Shown piece by piece: positions 26,929-36,370 of a stretch of DNA of 64,000 bases. The position numbers and the translations under genes are program-made. The stretch covers positions 1-64,000 of the forward strand of contig JAGBBP010000014.1 in NCBI GenBank assembly GCA_017938405.1, written 5' to 3'. This stretch comes from Lachnospiraceae bacterium. GTDB lineage: Bacteria; Bacillota; Clostridia; Lachnospirales; Lachnospiraceae. How positions within the stretch are numbered: the stretch's first letter is position 1; each line of letters opens with the position of its first letter. Under the pieces are notes generated by a model, which did no database searches, was not told the origin of the DNA, and worked only from the letters and a program-made list of their open reading frames with translations.

Positions 26929-29376
26929 TTAGTTTTCGTAATAACTTCCTTCCAAAGTAAACTCCAACTCCGAAAGGTTCACATACCCGTCCAGTCGGGC
27001 ATTTCCTGCCATGCTGATTACCTTATCCTGTAATCCGCGGTAAGTTACCGTGTACTTTTGCGGGATTTGCTTGCAGAAATAGGATTCAAACTGTTCCATG
27101 TCGAAGTTATACCATATCGGACGATATTGCCATTTTTCCAGTGCAAAATCATAGGAATGCGCAAGGGTAAAGTCATACCACTGCGGAACTTCGTATTTTC
27201 GGAAGTCTGTCTTCCATGTTTCGAATTGCTGTTTTACTTCGTAATCATCATACATAGTTTTTAATGCACTCGCATCCGGGCGGAATTCCATACCAAGCCA
27301 CCAATAATCCACGCCACAGTTATCTACCTGGAATACCCGTCCGTCTTCCGTTTGTACAAGTAACACCGAATGATCGGCAAGGGCACTGGAATACTGGCAA
27401 TACTTCCAGTTTGTTTCCCCTAGAATATCACGAATAAAGTTCTCGTAGGCATTCGCCAAAATACCGCATACACCACCATGATCTTCAAAGGCTTCCAACT
27501 CACTTTTTGCCGTATCTCCCGTAATCAAATCCTCGGAACCGTACTCAAACGGCGCATAATGCAAGGCATATATCTTCTCTGTCAAAACATCCGGGAAAGA
27601 GATTTCCAGATTCTTGAGACCGTCAAACTCATAATATAGGGTCGGATCCGTATGACGCGGCCCCTTTTCTTTTAGCATCTGAAGGAATAAATCGTTCTCC
27701 GTACCGATAGACTCATACATTTCGATAAATTCCATGTAGGTAAGGTCCCACATGCCCCAACGGGAGGTGTCGGTTTCGATGACATTCCAAATATCCTTGT
27801 TCTGAAAACGGGTGATTTTTGCCTTTACCTCCGCCCCGATACCATCCGCACAAGCCACATATGCCAAGGTCGGTGTTGTCTCAAACAAACGGTCATCCAG
27901 CGTTTCTAACGTGGACGGGAAGTAAATCTCTTTTAACTTATCACAACCGGAAAAAGCATTATAGGCTACTGTTGTAACATTCTCCGGAAGCTTGATGCGT
28001 ACCAACGCATCGCAATCCGCAAATGCCTTTGCAGCAATCTCTACCACTTTTTTTCCGCCTATTTTCTCCGGAACGGAAATCTGTGTCAGTTCCTTATCCT
28101 TTAATCCGCAAATTGCAATACCGCCTTGGGTCTCCTTATATTCAAATGCAGACGTATCCGTAAAGGAATCCTTTGTACCGGCAGCCCCCTCTTTTGCTAC
28201 CCAAATTGCCGGATAAACCAGATACTTCTCATCTCTTTGACCGGCGTAACCGATACAACAAATATTCCGATTCTCGGTATATCCCCAATAAAACGCCCTT
28301 TCATATGCGGAAATTGTTCTTAGCCAAAACGGCGTAAAGGTTTCTTCCTCGCGATTTTCCAAATCATACCCTGCTTTTTCTACCACCGCAGAGATATTGT
28401 TCGTATTCTTTCGTAAACTGCTTTTTTGATATACCAGATCGGTATATTCATAACGGGACAACAAAAACACATGGTCCAAGGTATCGCCCCGCTTAACATT
28501 ATCATTCAATTCCTCTTCCGGCACTTCAGCCTTTTCATTTCCGATGAACCAATTGTCGGTTCTTGTATGTACTATTTTTGTTTTCTCTTCGCTGGAAAAA
28601 GCAGTTTTATAAAAGGTGCCGTTTAACCATGCACGGACCTCACTGTCTTCCCAAGAGGTTTCATTATAACTCATGGCATGCAATGCTGTGGTGCAATATA
28701 ACAACAGGTGTTCATCATCTTCTTCGATGATATACCATTCAATTGCTTCCGCACCGTTATTTTTATTGTTATCCTGTTCAAAGGTTCCGAACTTTACCTT
28801 ATCCCGCAGTTCCGCTTCCTTCCAGTTCTCCGGTGTGTAAAATTCCGGCACCGGTGTGGCGGTCGGCTTCGGCGTTGCTGTCGGTTTCGGCGTCACCGTT
28901 GGCTTCGGTGTGGCAGTCGGCTTCAGTGTCGCTGTCGGCTTTGGTGTCGCCGTTGGTTCCGGCGTTGCCGTTGGTTCCGGAGTTACGGTCGGTTCCGGTG
29001 TCGCTGTCGGTTCCGGTGTTGTGGTTGCCTCCGGCACTTCCGTAGGTGTCACTTCTTCCGTCGGCTCAGGCGTATTTGTAGTTTCCGGCGTTGCGGTCAC
29101 TGTTAGCTCCGGGTTCGCTGTGGCTTCCGGGGTCGCGGTTGGCACAGAAGTTGCCGTTGTCTTCGGTACTTCCGTAGGCATTACCTCTTCTGTCGGTTCC
29201 GGTGTCGCCGTCGGCGCAAGCGTTGCAGTCGGCCCTGGTGTTGCAGTCGGTTCCGGGGTCGCGGTTGCTGCCGGCATATCTGTCTGTACATTACTCTGAC
29301 ATCCTGCAAAAGTCCCAAGAATAAGTGTCAAAACACAAAGTATTCCGATTGTTCTTCTCACAATAAATCGTTTCAT
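26929..29376 (-). CDS. Multidomain lipoprotein: Thr/Pro repeats, DUF6273-like, BspA-type LRR, transglutaminase-like
   Basis: 815 residues. A signal peptide ends in the lipobox GTFAGC at about 21-26. A Thr/Pro/Glu spacer follows at about 32-175, built from PTATPEP-type units (28845-29285 in DNA). Next is a DUF6273-like region (about 185-395; WYIIEEDDEHLLLYC, WLNGTFYKTAF, FWLRT). A BspA-type leucine-rich segment lies at about 435-500 (AAKAFADCDAL, YNAFSGCDKL). The C-terminal half contains GGVCGILANAYENF, DHSVLLVQT and FQVDNCG, a Cys-His-Asp order like papain/transglutaminase folds. It is likely a surface adhesin or enzyme held off the membrane by the spacer. The catalytic assignment is tentative. 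Confidence 0.72.
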   Translation of the reverse strand: MKRFIVRRTIGILCVLTLILGTFAGCQSNVQTDMPAATATPEPTATPGPTATLAPTATPEPTEEVMPTEVPKTTATSVPTATPEATANPELTVTATPETTNTPEPTEEVTPTEVPEATTTPEPTATPEPTVTPEPTATPEPTATPKPTATLKPTATPKPTVTPKPTATPKPTATPVPEFYTPENWKEAELRDKVKFGTFEQDNNKNNGAEAIEWYIIEEDDEHLLLYCTTALHAMSYNETSWEDSEVRAWLNGTFYKTAFSSEEKTKIVHTRTDNWFIGNEKAEVPEEELNDNVKRGDTLDHVFLLSRYEYTDLVYQKSSLRKNTNNISAVVEKAGYDLENREEETFTPFWLRTISAYERAFYWGYTENRNICCIGYAGQRDEKYLVYPAIWVAKEGAAGTKDSFTDTSAFEYKETQGGIAICGLKDKELTQISVPEKIGGKKVVEIAAKAFADCDALVRIKLPENVTTVAYNAFSGCDKLKEIYFPSTLETLDDRLFETTPTLAYVACADGIGAEVKAKITRFQNKDIWNVIETDTSRWGMWDLTYMEFIEMYESIGTENDLFLQMLKEKGPRHTDPTLYYEFDGLKNLEISFPDVLTEKIYALHYAPFEYGSEDLITGDTAKSELEAFEDHGGVCGILANAYENFIRDILGETNWKYCQYSSALADHSVLLVQTEDGRVFQVDNCGVDYWWLGMEFRPDASALKTMYDDYEVKQQFETWKTDFRKYEVPQWYDFTLAHSYDFALEKWQYRPIWYNFDMEQFESYFCKQIPQKYTVTYRGLQDKVISMAGNARLDGYVNLSELEFTLEGSYYEN
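28845..29285 (-). repeat. In-frame Thr/Pro-rich coding repeat array
   Basis: Degenerate tandem units encoding PTATPEP and PTATPKP variants, plus two copies of a PEPTEEV-x-PTEVP block, inside the lipoprotein at 26929-29376. The short period and near-identical units make this a likely site of length variation between strains. Confidence 0.8.
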
Positions 29377-29421
29377 AGTTTTCCCCTCTGGTATGTAAAT
29401 TTGTGTTTCCTCGAAACTTCC

Positions 29422-30147
29422 TTATTTCTTCTCAATCCCCTGTGTAAACATGTAGCTACCGATGCCTACCGCAATGGTAAGATTCAGGGAATCCACATCC
29501 GGGGTTTGCGGAATAATAATACTCTGTCCGTAATTTGCAAACTCCGCCGGAAGCCCCGTTGCCTCGTTTCCGAACACCAGGGAAAACAGCTTCGGCTTCG
29601 GCACGTCGGAAACGGTCAGCTGCCGCTCTCCCGTCAGCATAAAGCAAAATACCTCGTGGTCCGGGAAATCCTTGCGGTAGTCCGCAAAATCCTCATAATA
29701 CTTGTGACGCAGACGGAACAAAGCTCCCATGGAGGCCCGGACTGCCTTCGGATGGAAGGAATCCACTCCCGGCGCAATAATGGCAATGTCGTAGATACCC
29801 ATGGCCGCCGCTGTACGAAGAATCGTACCGAGATTCCCCATATTACTTGGGTTTACCAGCACAATATGCGGTGCATCCTTCTTTAATCCTTCGGTATACT
29901 TATCAAACACTCCGATAACAAAGCAATTCTCCTTATCGGAAAGTCGCGCAATCTGCTTGTCCGCAATGGTTACCGGGATGTTATGCTTTCCGCATAATTC
30001 ATCAATGGTTGCCTTCTCCGGAAAGGTAGAATGTACCAGTACTTCCCGCACTGCCTGCGGACGACATTTTAACAGTTCGATAGTCGGGAATGCCCCTAAA
30101 GTATAGGAATACTCCACGCCTTTTTTGTATGGTTTAATCGGTTCCAT
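29422..30147 (-). CDS. SpoU/TrmH-family RNA 2'-O-methyltransferase
   Basis: 241 residues. All three SPOUT knot motifs are visible: NPSNMGNLGTILRTAAAMG at about 98-116, LVFGNEATGLP at about 187-197 and IPQTPDVDSLNLTIAVGI at about 209-226. An N-terminal substrate-binding region is present, so a TrmH/RlmB-like rRNA or tRNA target is expected, but the modified site is not readable. RBS AAAAGGAGG precedes ATG 30147. It lies upstream of the large lipoprotein gene, with 45 bp between. Confidence 0.85.
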   Translation of the reverse strand: MEPIKPYKKGVEYSYTLGAFPTIELLKCRPQAVREVLVHSTFPEKATIDELCGKHNIPVTIADKQIARLSDKENCFVIGVFDKYTEGLKKDAPHIVLVNPSNMGNLGTILRTAAAMGIYDIAIIAPGVDSFHPKAVRASMGALFRLRHKYYEDFADYRKDFPDHEVFCFMLTGERQLTVSDVPKPKLFSLVFGNEATGLPAEFANYGQSIIIPQTPDVDSLNLTIAVGIGSYMFTQGIEKK

Positions 30148-30201
30148 AGGAATCCTCCTTTTGTTTTCATAAACACAAATTTAGTTTATCCTACTTTAGG
30201 C

Positions 30202-30239
30202 AAAAAAGCAACCCAAGGATTTGATTCCCTAGGTTGCTT
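30202..30239 (-). terminator. Intrinsic terminator after the MBL-fold gene
   Basis: Minus strand AAGCAACC-AGGGA/TCC-GGGTTGCTT stem followed by T6, 21 bp after the stop codon at 30261. Confidence 0.85.
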
Positions 30240-30260
30240 GTAACAATTATATTCTCTTAC

Positions 30261-31139
30261 TTATTCTGCGGATTCCACCAATTCCTTCTGAATCAACTCC
30301 ACCATAATACTGGTATTCAGCCGGAATGCATTCACCGGATAGGTCGGAATCACATTGTCCTTATAGAACCGCTCCTTGTAGTACGCGATGCCGTCCTCCA
30401 CCGTACCTCCGGCCTTGTACAGCGCAACAATCTTTTCCGCCGTATCCCGGAAGGTCCACTCGGCATTCCGAAGGAATCGTTGCGTTTCTGCTTTATCCAC
30501 CACGCCGTAATGCGGCAGAAGCATGTAGTCGATATCCATCGCCTTTACCTTTTCAAAGGCATCCAAGGACATCTGGTAGCCTACTAAAAAGAACGGCAAA
30601 TAGGTGTCGTTTCCGAAATACACCCCTAAGGTCTCGGAACCCAGAAGGAACTTCTTTTCCTGCAAATAGAAACCAATAGAATCCTTCGTATGCCCCGGAA
30701 GACTCACTACCGTAAAGGTCATGTCCCCGCATGTTACCGTATCCCCGTCGTTTACGGTAATATCCACCTTCAGTTCGTCAATCAAATCCTCATATTCTGT
30801 CACGCCGCAAGTTTCGGCGTACTTCCGGTCCAAATCCCGCATAATTGCCCGGGCCGTCGGTTTCGCAAAAATCTTCGCCGCATACTCACCCGCCACCACC
30901 GTAGCCTCCGGATAATACTTTAATACATACGGAGCTCCCACCACATGGTCATAGTGGGAATGACTTAGAAATATATAGTCTAACTTCCGCTCTCCCAGAA
31001 GTTCCTTCACTTTTTCCGCCATTTGATACCCGGTAAACGCAAAACTCGTATCAAACAAAATCGAAGTCACACCGTCATCCAGCAAAAAACCGCTGTCTCC
31101 CGGCAAAACACGTACATCCGTAACCTTAATATCTAACAT
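30261..31139 (-). CDS. Metallo-beta-lactamase-fold hydrolase
   Basis: 292 residues. The metal site HSHYDH is at residues 60-65, with SLPGHTKDSIGFYL at about 147-160 and a later His in LLPHYGVVD supplying the other ligands. This is the glyoxalase II-type active site. The start LPGDSGFLLDDGVTSILFDT is typical of uncharacterised MBL hydrolases. The substrate is unknown. The 20-bp gap to the upstream RCK gene suggests one operon with the potassium uptake pair, ended by the terminator at 30202-30239. Confidence 0.83.
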   Translation of the reverse strand: MLDIKVTDVRVLPGDSGFLLDDGVTSILFDTSFAFTGYQMAEKVKELLGERKLDYIFLSHSHYDHVVGAPYVLKYYPEATVVAGEYAAKIFAKPTARAIMRDLDRKYAETCGVTEYEDLIDELKVDITVNDGDTVTCGDMTFTVVSLPGHTKDSIGFYLQEKKFLLGSETLGVYFGNDTYLPFFLVGYQMSLDAFEKVKAMDIDYMLLPHYGVVDKAETQRFLRNAEWTFRDTAEKIVALYKAGGTVEDGIAYYKERFYKDNVIPTYPVNAFRLNTSIMVELIQKELVESAE

Positions 31140-31159
31140 AAAGTCGCCTTCTTTTCTTT

Positions 31160-31810
31160 TTACTTTAATTTGTTCAATTTTGCCGTGTTCCCGATGACAA
31201 TCAGCTTCATCTCCGGGTGTAACGGTTCCTCCGGATTGATATTTGTACTGACCTCTTTTCCCTGTACAACCGCCACCACATTGATAGAATATTTCTTTCT
31301 GAGACTCAGTTCGATTAAGGTCTTACCGACCCACTCCGGTTTCACCTCCAGTTCCACCATGGAGACATCCTTCGACAATTCAATAATATCTACAAATCCG
31401 GAACTGAGCAGATTCTTTGCCAAACGAATCCCGGATTCACTTTCCGGAATCACCACCTGATCCGCCCCTACCTTTTTCATAATCTTACAGTTCATCTCAT
31501 TGGAACATTTCACGATAACCGTCTTTACTCCGGCTTCCTTGCAAAGCATGGTTGCCATTACGCTGGCCTCTAAATCTCCTGCCATGGAAATAATCAACAC
31601 ATCCACATTTGAAATCCCCAGCTGTTTGATTACCTCCGGGTCGGTCACATCGGCACATTTACAGTACGGAATCTCCAGACTTGCTGCATTTACCACGTCT
31701 TCGTTTACATCAACCGCCAGGACCTCCGCTCCATCCTCCGACAATTCCCTTGCCACCGCTTTTCCGTATCTTCCCAAACCGAATACCGCATACGACTGAT
31801 TCAATTTCAT
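31160..31810 (-). CDS. ktrA: Potassium uptake RCK subunit (KtrA/TrkA)
   Basis: 216 residues. The RCK_N Rossmann domain starts YAVFGLGRYGKAVARELSE at about 7-25 (GxGxxG nucleotide site). The RCK_C domain (about 138-216) contains VELEVKPEWVGKTLIEL. It gates the membrane partner in response to ATP/ADP or NAD(H). The length matches KtrA/KtrC. RBS AAGGAGG precedes ATG 31810. The partner gene lies 24 bp upstream. Confidence 0.92.
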   Translation of the reverse strand: MKLNQSYAVFGLGRYGKAVARELSEDGAEVLAVDVNEDVVNAASLEIPYCKCADVTDPEVIKQLGISNVDVLIISMAGDLEASVMATMLCKEAGVKTVIVKCSNEMNCKIMKKVGADQVVIPESESGIRLAKNLLSSGFVDIIELSKDVSMVELEVKPEWVGKTLIELSLRKKYSINVVAVVQGKEVSTNINPEEPLHPEMKLIVIGNTAKLNKLK

Positions 31811-31834
31811 CTGTTATTTTCCTCCTTCATCCCT

Positions 31835-33190
31835 TTAACCGACACTGATTTCTTCCGTCGGATTTTTAATTATATTTTGTTTCTGTTTCTTTGTATGAAA
31901 TGCGATTACCATAGAAATCGGGCCGACTCTTCCGAGATACATGGTCACGATTATAATGATTTTTCCGATGAGATTTAATCCTGCGGTCAAATTTCTGGAA
32001 AGTCCTACCGTTGCGGTAGCACTGAAGGTTTCGTACATCACATCAAGCGCCGGGGCACCGGAAACCGCCGACAACAATATCGTGGAAGTAAATGCGATAA
32101 TAAACGACATGCTTACCACTGCCACCGCTTTCCCGATTGCCTGTTTCGAAATTCTCCGCCGAAACAAAACAACATCTTCATTATTTCGTATGGTTGCAAA
32201 TGTAGAAAGCACCAGTATGGCTATGGTCACTGTTTTTACTCCGCCCGCGGTTCCCACCGGAGAGCCTCCTACAAACATTAGAAATAACGAAACCACCGCC
32301 GACGCATCCGTCAGATTTTGCTGGGGAACCGTAGCAAAGCCTGCGGTACGTGTCGTTACCGACTGAAAGAAGGCGGCCTGAAGCTTCCCGAACAAGGAAA
32401 ATTCCCCGATGGTTTGCGGATTATTGTACTCAAAAATAAAAAACAGTACCGCTCCCACTGCAAGAAAAATACCGGTCGCAGAAAGCGCAATCTTACTGTG
32501 TAGCGTAAGGCCAGAAAAGCACTTAAGCTTCTGCTTTTTGAAATTTTTCCCTACCCGAATCAAATCCCACCAGACAATATAACCGATACCGCCGAGAATA
32601 ATCAGCATGCTCGTTACAAAATTTATCATGGGATGCACCGCATAAGCACACAAGCTGTCTTCGCCGATGATATCCATGCCCGCGTTACAAAAGGCAGACA
32701 CCGCATTAAACAAGGAAATCCAGATGCCTTTTGGGCCGAATTCCGGTATAAAAACCGTCATATATAACAGCGCACCGACACCTTCCACAATAAAAGTACC
32801 GATTAACACCTTCTTAAGAAACTGTACAATTCCTGACAGCGAATTCAGATTAAACGCATCCTGAATCAGCATACGGTCTCCTAAGCCCATTCTTTTATGC
32901 AGACTGATCATTAACCCTGATATAATCGTAATAATACCCAGTCCACCGATTTGAATTAAAATCAATATCACAATTTGTCCGAATACGCTCCATGCAGAAA
33001 CCGTAGGCAAGGTCACCAAACCGGTCACACAAACGGACGTGGTTGCCGTAAACAATGCATCAATATAGGAAACCGACTTCCCGTCTGCCGAAGCAAACGG
33101 TAAAAACAATAACAGGCTTCCCACCAATATTGCCAATAGGAAGCTTAATAAAATCATTTGTGTTGTGGACAATGAAATTCTTTTTTTCAT
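31835..33190 (-). CDS. ktrB: Potassium uptake membrane subunit (KtrB/TrkH)
   Basis: 451 residues with multiple membrane helices arranged as four M1-P-M2 repeats. Filter-like segments are visible: TTSVCVTGLVT, FCNAGMDI, RTAGFAT and TVGLSRNLT. It conducts K+ (often Na+-coupled) under control of the RCK protein encoded downstream. The start is uncertain: ATG 33190 (MKKRISLS) fits homologues and has a distant AGAGGG; ATG 33223 would add 11 residues but has a weak site. Confidence 0.9.
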   Translation of the reverse strand: MKKRISLSTTQMILLSFLLAILVGSLLLFLPFASADGKSVSYIDALFTATTSVCVTGLVTLPTVSAWSVFGQIVILILIQIGGLGIITIISGLMISLHKRMGLGDRMLIQDAFNLNSLSGIVQFLKKVLIGTFIVEGVGALLYMTVFIPEFGPKGIWISLFNAVSAFCNAGMDIIGEDSLCAYAVHPMINFVTSMLIILGGIGYIVWWDLIRVGKNFKKQKLKCFSGLTLHSKIALSATGIFLAVGAVLFFIFEYNNPQTIGEFSLFGKLQAAFFQSVTTRTAGFATVPQQNLTDASAVVSLFLMFVGGSPVGTAGGVKTVTIAILVLSTFATIRNNEDVVLFRRRISKQAIGKAVAVVSMSFIIAFTSTILLSAVSGAPALDVMYETFSATATVGLSRNLTAGLNLIGKIIIIVTMYLGRVGPISMVIAFHTKKQKQNIIKNPTEEISVG

Positions 33191-33322
33191 ATCAATTCTA
33201 TTCCCTCTTATCCGATTACTCATACCTGCTTCGGTTTCGGAATCATCCAAAGCTTACGATGTAAAAATCAAACCTAATTTACATATGTTGATTATACCAT
33301 TTGTTCCGTTATTCTACAAGTA

Positions 33323-34117
33323 CTACATTCCCAACATCAGAATCAATTCGTAAGCGGCACTGACTACTGGCGGGCGCTTTACACTGCCAAGAAAAGCCCC
33401 TTCTCCGCTTGATGCTGCCATTTTTTTCTGATATCCCAACTCATTATAATAATGTCGCAAATCCCGGCGATATTTGGCATAAGCTTCCAAGGCCTCTTCC
33501 ACTCGTTCTTTTCGTTCTCTCCGTTCTTTCAGTTCTCGTTCTTCCCGCTTCTTTTGAAGTTTTCGTTGCACTTTGTCATCCATCGCATAAATTAAACTTT
33601 CTTCTATCGAACCTTTCACCCGACTGCCATATTCTTTCAGCAAAAAAGAGACATTGCTGTCATATACTATCTTTATATTTTCTTTTACCCTTTCTCCTTC
33701 ATTCGGATATCCTTCTAACCAATACAATACTTTCCCGTCCGGATACACAATCATACCTGCGCTTTTTACCGGCGGATACAGTGCATTTACCTTTGCCTGT
33801 TCCTCCGGGCTGCAAAACTCCTCAATTGCATGAAGTACCTTATGTTTTAATACTGCATCCGTTTCCATCCGTTTTAAGGTTTGCTGTGAAATACATACAT
33901 GATTTTTACAACTGATATCGTACCGGTTAAACACAGTTCCAACATCGCCTACTCCGCCGATATCCAGTGTCACATCATAGTTTTCGCGGATTTCCTGTGC
34001 CATTTTTCCACCGGTTAATTTATCAACTAACTGTCGAAACTCGCTGTTCTGTATTTGTTGTGTTTTATATTCACTAGCGTATGTATTTACATAACTAAAA
34101 CTATTTTTTATCTCCAT
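33323..34117 (-). CDS. Uncharacterised protein with DUF6033-like layout
   Basis: 264 residues with no signal peptide. I do not recognise a named function. The order VCISQQTLKRMETDAVLKHK (about 78-97), a stretch of helix, MIVYPDGKVLYWLEGYP (about 121-137), then a highly charged coiled-coil-like run (KKREERELKERRERKERVEE, about 185-204) parallels the 35477-36271 protein. I therefore take it as a distant paralogue. The RBS AAGGAG lies inside the last codons of the upstream gene, 3 bp away, so translation is probably coupled. Confidence 0.6.
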   Translation of the reverse strand: MEIKNSFSYVNTYASEYKTQQIQNSEFRQLVDKLTGGKMAQEIRENYDVTLDIGGVGDVGTVFNRYDISCKNHVCISQQTLKRMETDAVLKHKVLHAIEEFCSPEEQAKVNALYPPVKSAGMIVYPDGKVLYWLEGYPNEGERVKENIKIVYDSNVSFLLKEYGSRVKGSIEESLIYAMDDKVQRKLQKKREERELKERRERKERVEEALEAYAKYRRDLRHYYNELGYQKKMAASSGEGAFLGSVKRPPVVSAAYELILMLGM

Positions 34118-34120
34118 AGC

Positions 34121-35359
34121 CTACAACTCCTTTCCAAACCTCTCCTTCGGCCAAATCCGTTCATACGTTCCTCCAATGTCTTCCAAAATTTCTTTCCATG
34201 TCTGGATTTCCTGAACCTCTTTCATACTGCTCCGATTCTCCCGAAGCCACTCCTCCAACAACTCCCACGTTGCTTCCGAAAGCATAATGCTCCAATTCCT
34301 TTTACTGTCAAAATTGTCGTTATAGGAAATATTGTCGTATCCGATTTTTACAATCCCCGTAGAAATCCGTTCCATCATGCCGCAAATTTCAAAGGAAGCA
34401 TAAATTCTGCCAAACTCCGGACGGGATACAAGATTCGGATATTTTGTGTAATACTCCTTGGCCAAAGCATTATATTTTTCTACATCTGCCTGTGTTTGAA
34501 GCAATACCTTACCGCCCCGTCCTTCGTCTCCCGGTCGCATTACATACTGAATCCCGGTCCCGGCATGGGTTCCGATATAATATCCCGTAAGCTCTTCTTC
34601 CGGAATACTCTCCACGCCCATAGCTTCCGCCAGTCCATGTTCCAGTTCATCCGTTACCGGAATCGCGTCATACCAAGCCCCACCTACAATCTCACTAATC
34701 ATCACCCGTGTCCCGGTCTTTTCATCCACCCTTATTTTCAGATCCTCTACAGAAAACACGCCCGCACTTTCTCCGTTAATCAAAATCCGCAGACCGCCCT
34801 TCCCAATATCCGGCTCCGGCACAAAGGAATAATGCTCCGTAGAAACCTTTCGAAATTTCGAGACATGTATTGGATTAATTGCCATCTCCATGAATGTTTC
34901 ATACCGCGCCAAGGCCTTTTGATAGATAAAATCCGGGATACCTTCCGGGTTACTTGTGGTTTTGCCGTAGCCCTTCTGTAACATCTCTGGGAACTTGGAA
35001 AACTCCAAAATCTCCTCCGGCAAATAATACATAGCGGCAATATTGGTGAACTTCTGTCCGTTTATCGTATACGCCGTAGTTACACTGTCCGTAATTTCGT
35101 AGGAAATTTCAATTTCGGAATCCTCCGGAAGTGCCATGAGCTTACCTGCATCCGCGAACTGCTTCCAGATATCCAAAAGATTCTTTAATCCCGCCTTTGT
35201 CCTACTGTCATACCCGTTCATGGTCTCCGTATCATCCGCACAAAGCTCATCGTTAAAGAACTCGATAAATTCCTCGTCTGTATCGTCCTTTGAAGACAGT
35301 ATCCCTGTCCTTGTGTTGTAATTATAAACTCCGATGGTGCCGACTCCGCTTAACATCAT
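34121..35359 (-). CDS. Uncharacterised protein, 412 aa
   Basis: 412 residues, soluble, no signal peptide or recognised domain. It opens with MMLSGVGTIGVYNYNTRTG and an acidic segment. A mixed alpha/beta middle contains LRILINGESAGVFSVEDLKI, and a Trp-rich C-terminal part includes NWSIMLSEATWELLEEWLRE. Its 3' end is 3 bp from the next gene, whose ribosome site it encodes, so the two are a translationally coupled pair. The DUF6033-like gene just upstream is separated by a terminator at 35382-35425, so this pair probably has its own promoter in or before that gap. Confidence 0.6.
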   Translation of the reverse strand: MMLSGVGTIGVYNYNTRTGILSSKDDTDEEFIEFFNDELCADDTETMNGYDSRTKAGLKNLLDIWKQFADAGKLMALPEDSEIEISYEITDSVTTAYTINGQKFTNIAAMYYLPEEILEFSKFPEMLQKGYGKTTSNPEGIPDFIYQKALARYETFMEMAINPIHVSKFRKVSTEHYSFVPEPDIGKGGLRILINGESAGVFSVEDLKIRVDEKTGTRVMISEIVGGAWYDAIPVTDELEHGLAEAMGVESIPEEELTGYYIGTHAGTGIQYVMRPGDEGRGGKVLLQTQADVEKYNALAKEYYTKYPNLVSRPEFGRIYASFEICGMMERISTGIVKIGYDNISYNDNFDSKRNWSIMLSEATWELLEEWLRENRSSMKEVQEIQTWKEILEDIGGTYERIWPKERFGKEL

Positions 35360-35381
35360 ATATTACCTTCTTTCCTTTAAT

Positions 35382-35425
35382 CAAAAAAGCGCCTGTTCTC
35401 AATCATTCCATTGAAAACAGGCGCT
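35382..35425 (-). terminator. Intrinsic terminator after the DUF6033 gene
   Basis: Minus strand 16-bp stem AGCGCCTGTTTTCAAT/ATTGAGAACAGGCGCT (one internal mismatch) followed by T6. Confidence 0.88.
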
Positions 35426-35476
35426 CTCCGTAGCTTATTTTTTTCCACATTTTGCTTAATAAAACTAAAAAACACG

Positions 35477-36271
35477 TTATCCCTTAAAATCAATCACCGA
35501 CCCGAGCCCCTTTTCCGCCTCGGTCATTGTGGTATCCGAAACAAATAAGTAATTAAAATCTTCCACCATTTTTACCAATTCTTCCATGGAATCCGCAGAA
35601 ATCACTTCTTCCTCGGTTTCCTTGCCCTCAATCCGGTGTTCTTCTCTTTTTTCCTCCAGCCGCTCCTGCCGTTCTTTTTTCTCCGCTTTCTTCTCGGCTT
35701 CTTTCTTCTCCGCCTTTTTCTCGATTCTCCGCTTTTCCAAACGGGCTGCCTGGTCGTTAAAAGACTTACTCATTACCGCAAAGAAGGAGGTGACGCCGTT
35801 GTCCTTGACCTGCACACCAAAGCCCTTCACATTGGAGAAGCGCCCCAACGCCTGCTTTAACTGCGGCAGTTGCTTCTGTGCGGATGCAATTACGCCCTCG
35901 TACTGCTTGCGGAACTTCTCGTCCTCCGCCATCCGCTCAACCTTCTCCTCATCAATCAACACCACCATCTTCTGAGGATTCGCAAAACTGCCGGCATTGG
36001 CCTTCGCCATTTCCTTCATATCCTTGCTCACCAGAATAAAATCCATGTTTTTGTACTTGGACTTTAACTCCTCGTAATACTTCGCAGCCTTTTCGCTGAG
36101 CTTCGGCTGACCGATGGTCTTTCCCTTTACATCAACCTTTTTGCTGACTTCATTTTCCTTCGCAACACTTATTTCCCCGGTCGTTTTCGCTTCCTTTGTT
36201 GCTTTTGCATCCTTCGTACCGTAAGTATTGTTTGCAATATGCATATTACTGAGTATCGATTCAATTCCCAT
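35477..36271 (-). CDS. DUF6033 family protein
   Basis: 264 residues, soluble. The sequence KLSEKAAKYYEELKSKYKNM at about 57-76 followed by DFILVSKDMKEMAKA, then MVVLIDEEKVERMAEDEKFR at about 101-120, then a Lys/Glu/Arg-rich helix at about 180-220 and a C-terminal TMTEAEKGLGSVIDFKG, is the pattern I associate with DUF6033, a family of unknown function seen mostly in Lachnospiraceae. The N-terminal third is low-complexity Lys/Thr/Val. RBS AAGGAGG precedes ATG 36271. Flanked by unknown genes in the same direction. Confidence 0.72.
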   Translation of the reverse strand: MGIESILSNMHIANNTYGTKDAKATKEAKTTGEISVAKENEVSKKVDVKGKTIGQPKLSEKAAKYYEELKSKYKNMDFILVSKDMKEMAKANAGSFANPQKMVVLIDEEKVERMAEDEKFRKQYEGVIASAQKQLPQLKQALGRFSNVKGFGVQVKDNGVTSFFAVMSKSFNDQAARLEKRRIEKKAEKKEAEKKAEKKERQERLEEKREEHRIEGKETEEEVISADSMEELVKMVEDFNYLFVSDTTMTEAEKGLGSVIDFKG

Positions 36272-36370
36272 AACACTACCTCCTTGTAGTCTGTGCCATA
36301 ACTCCGTTTACGTACCTCTCTAATATATTATATCGACAAAAACTTACAATATCTTAATGATCCCTCATGC

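Noticed and set aside
28845..29285. Tandem repeats considered as a CRISPR array
   Set aside because: The units are short, contiguous, in frame and degenerate, with no unique spacers of constant length and no cas genes.
28856..29299. Long plus-strand open frame rich in Val/Gly/Ala repeats opposite the lipoprotein
   Set aside because: It is the antisense of the Thr/Pro-coding tandem repeats; repeated codons keep the opposite frame open. It has no ribosome site or promoter.
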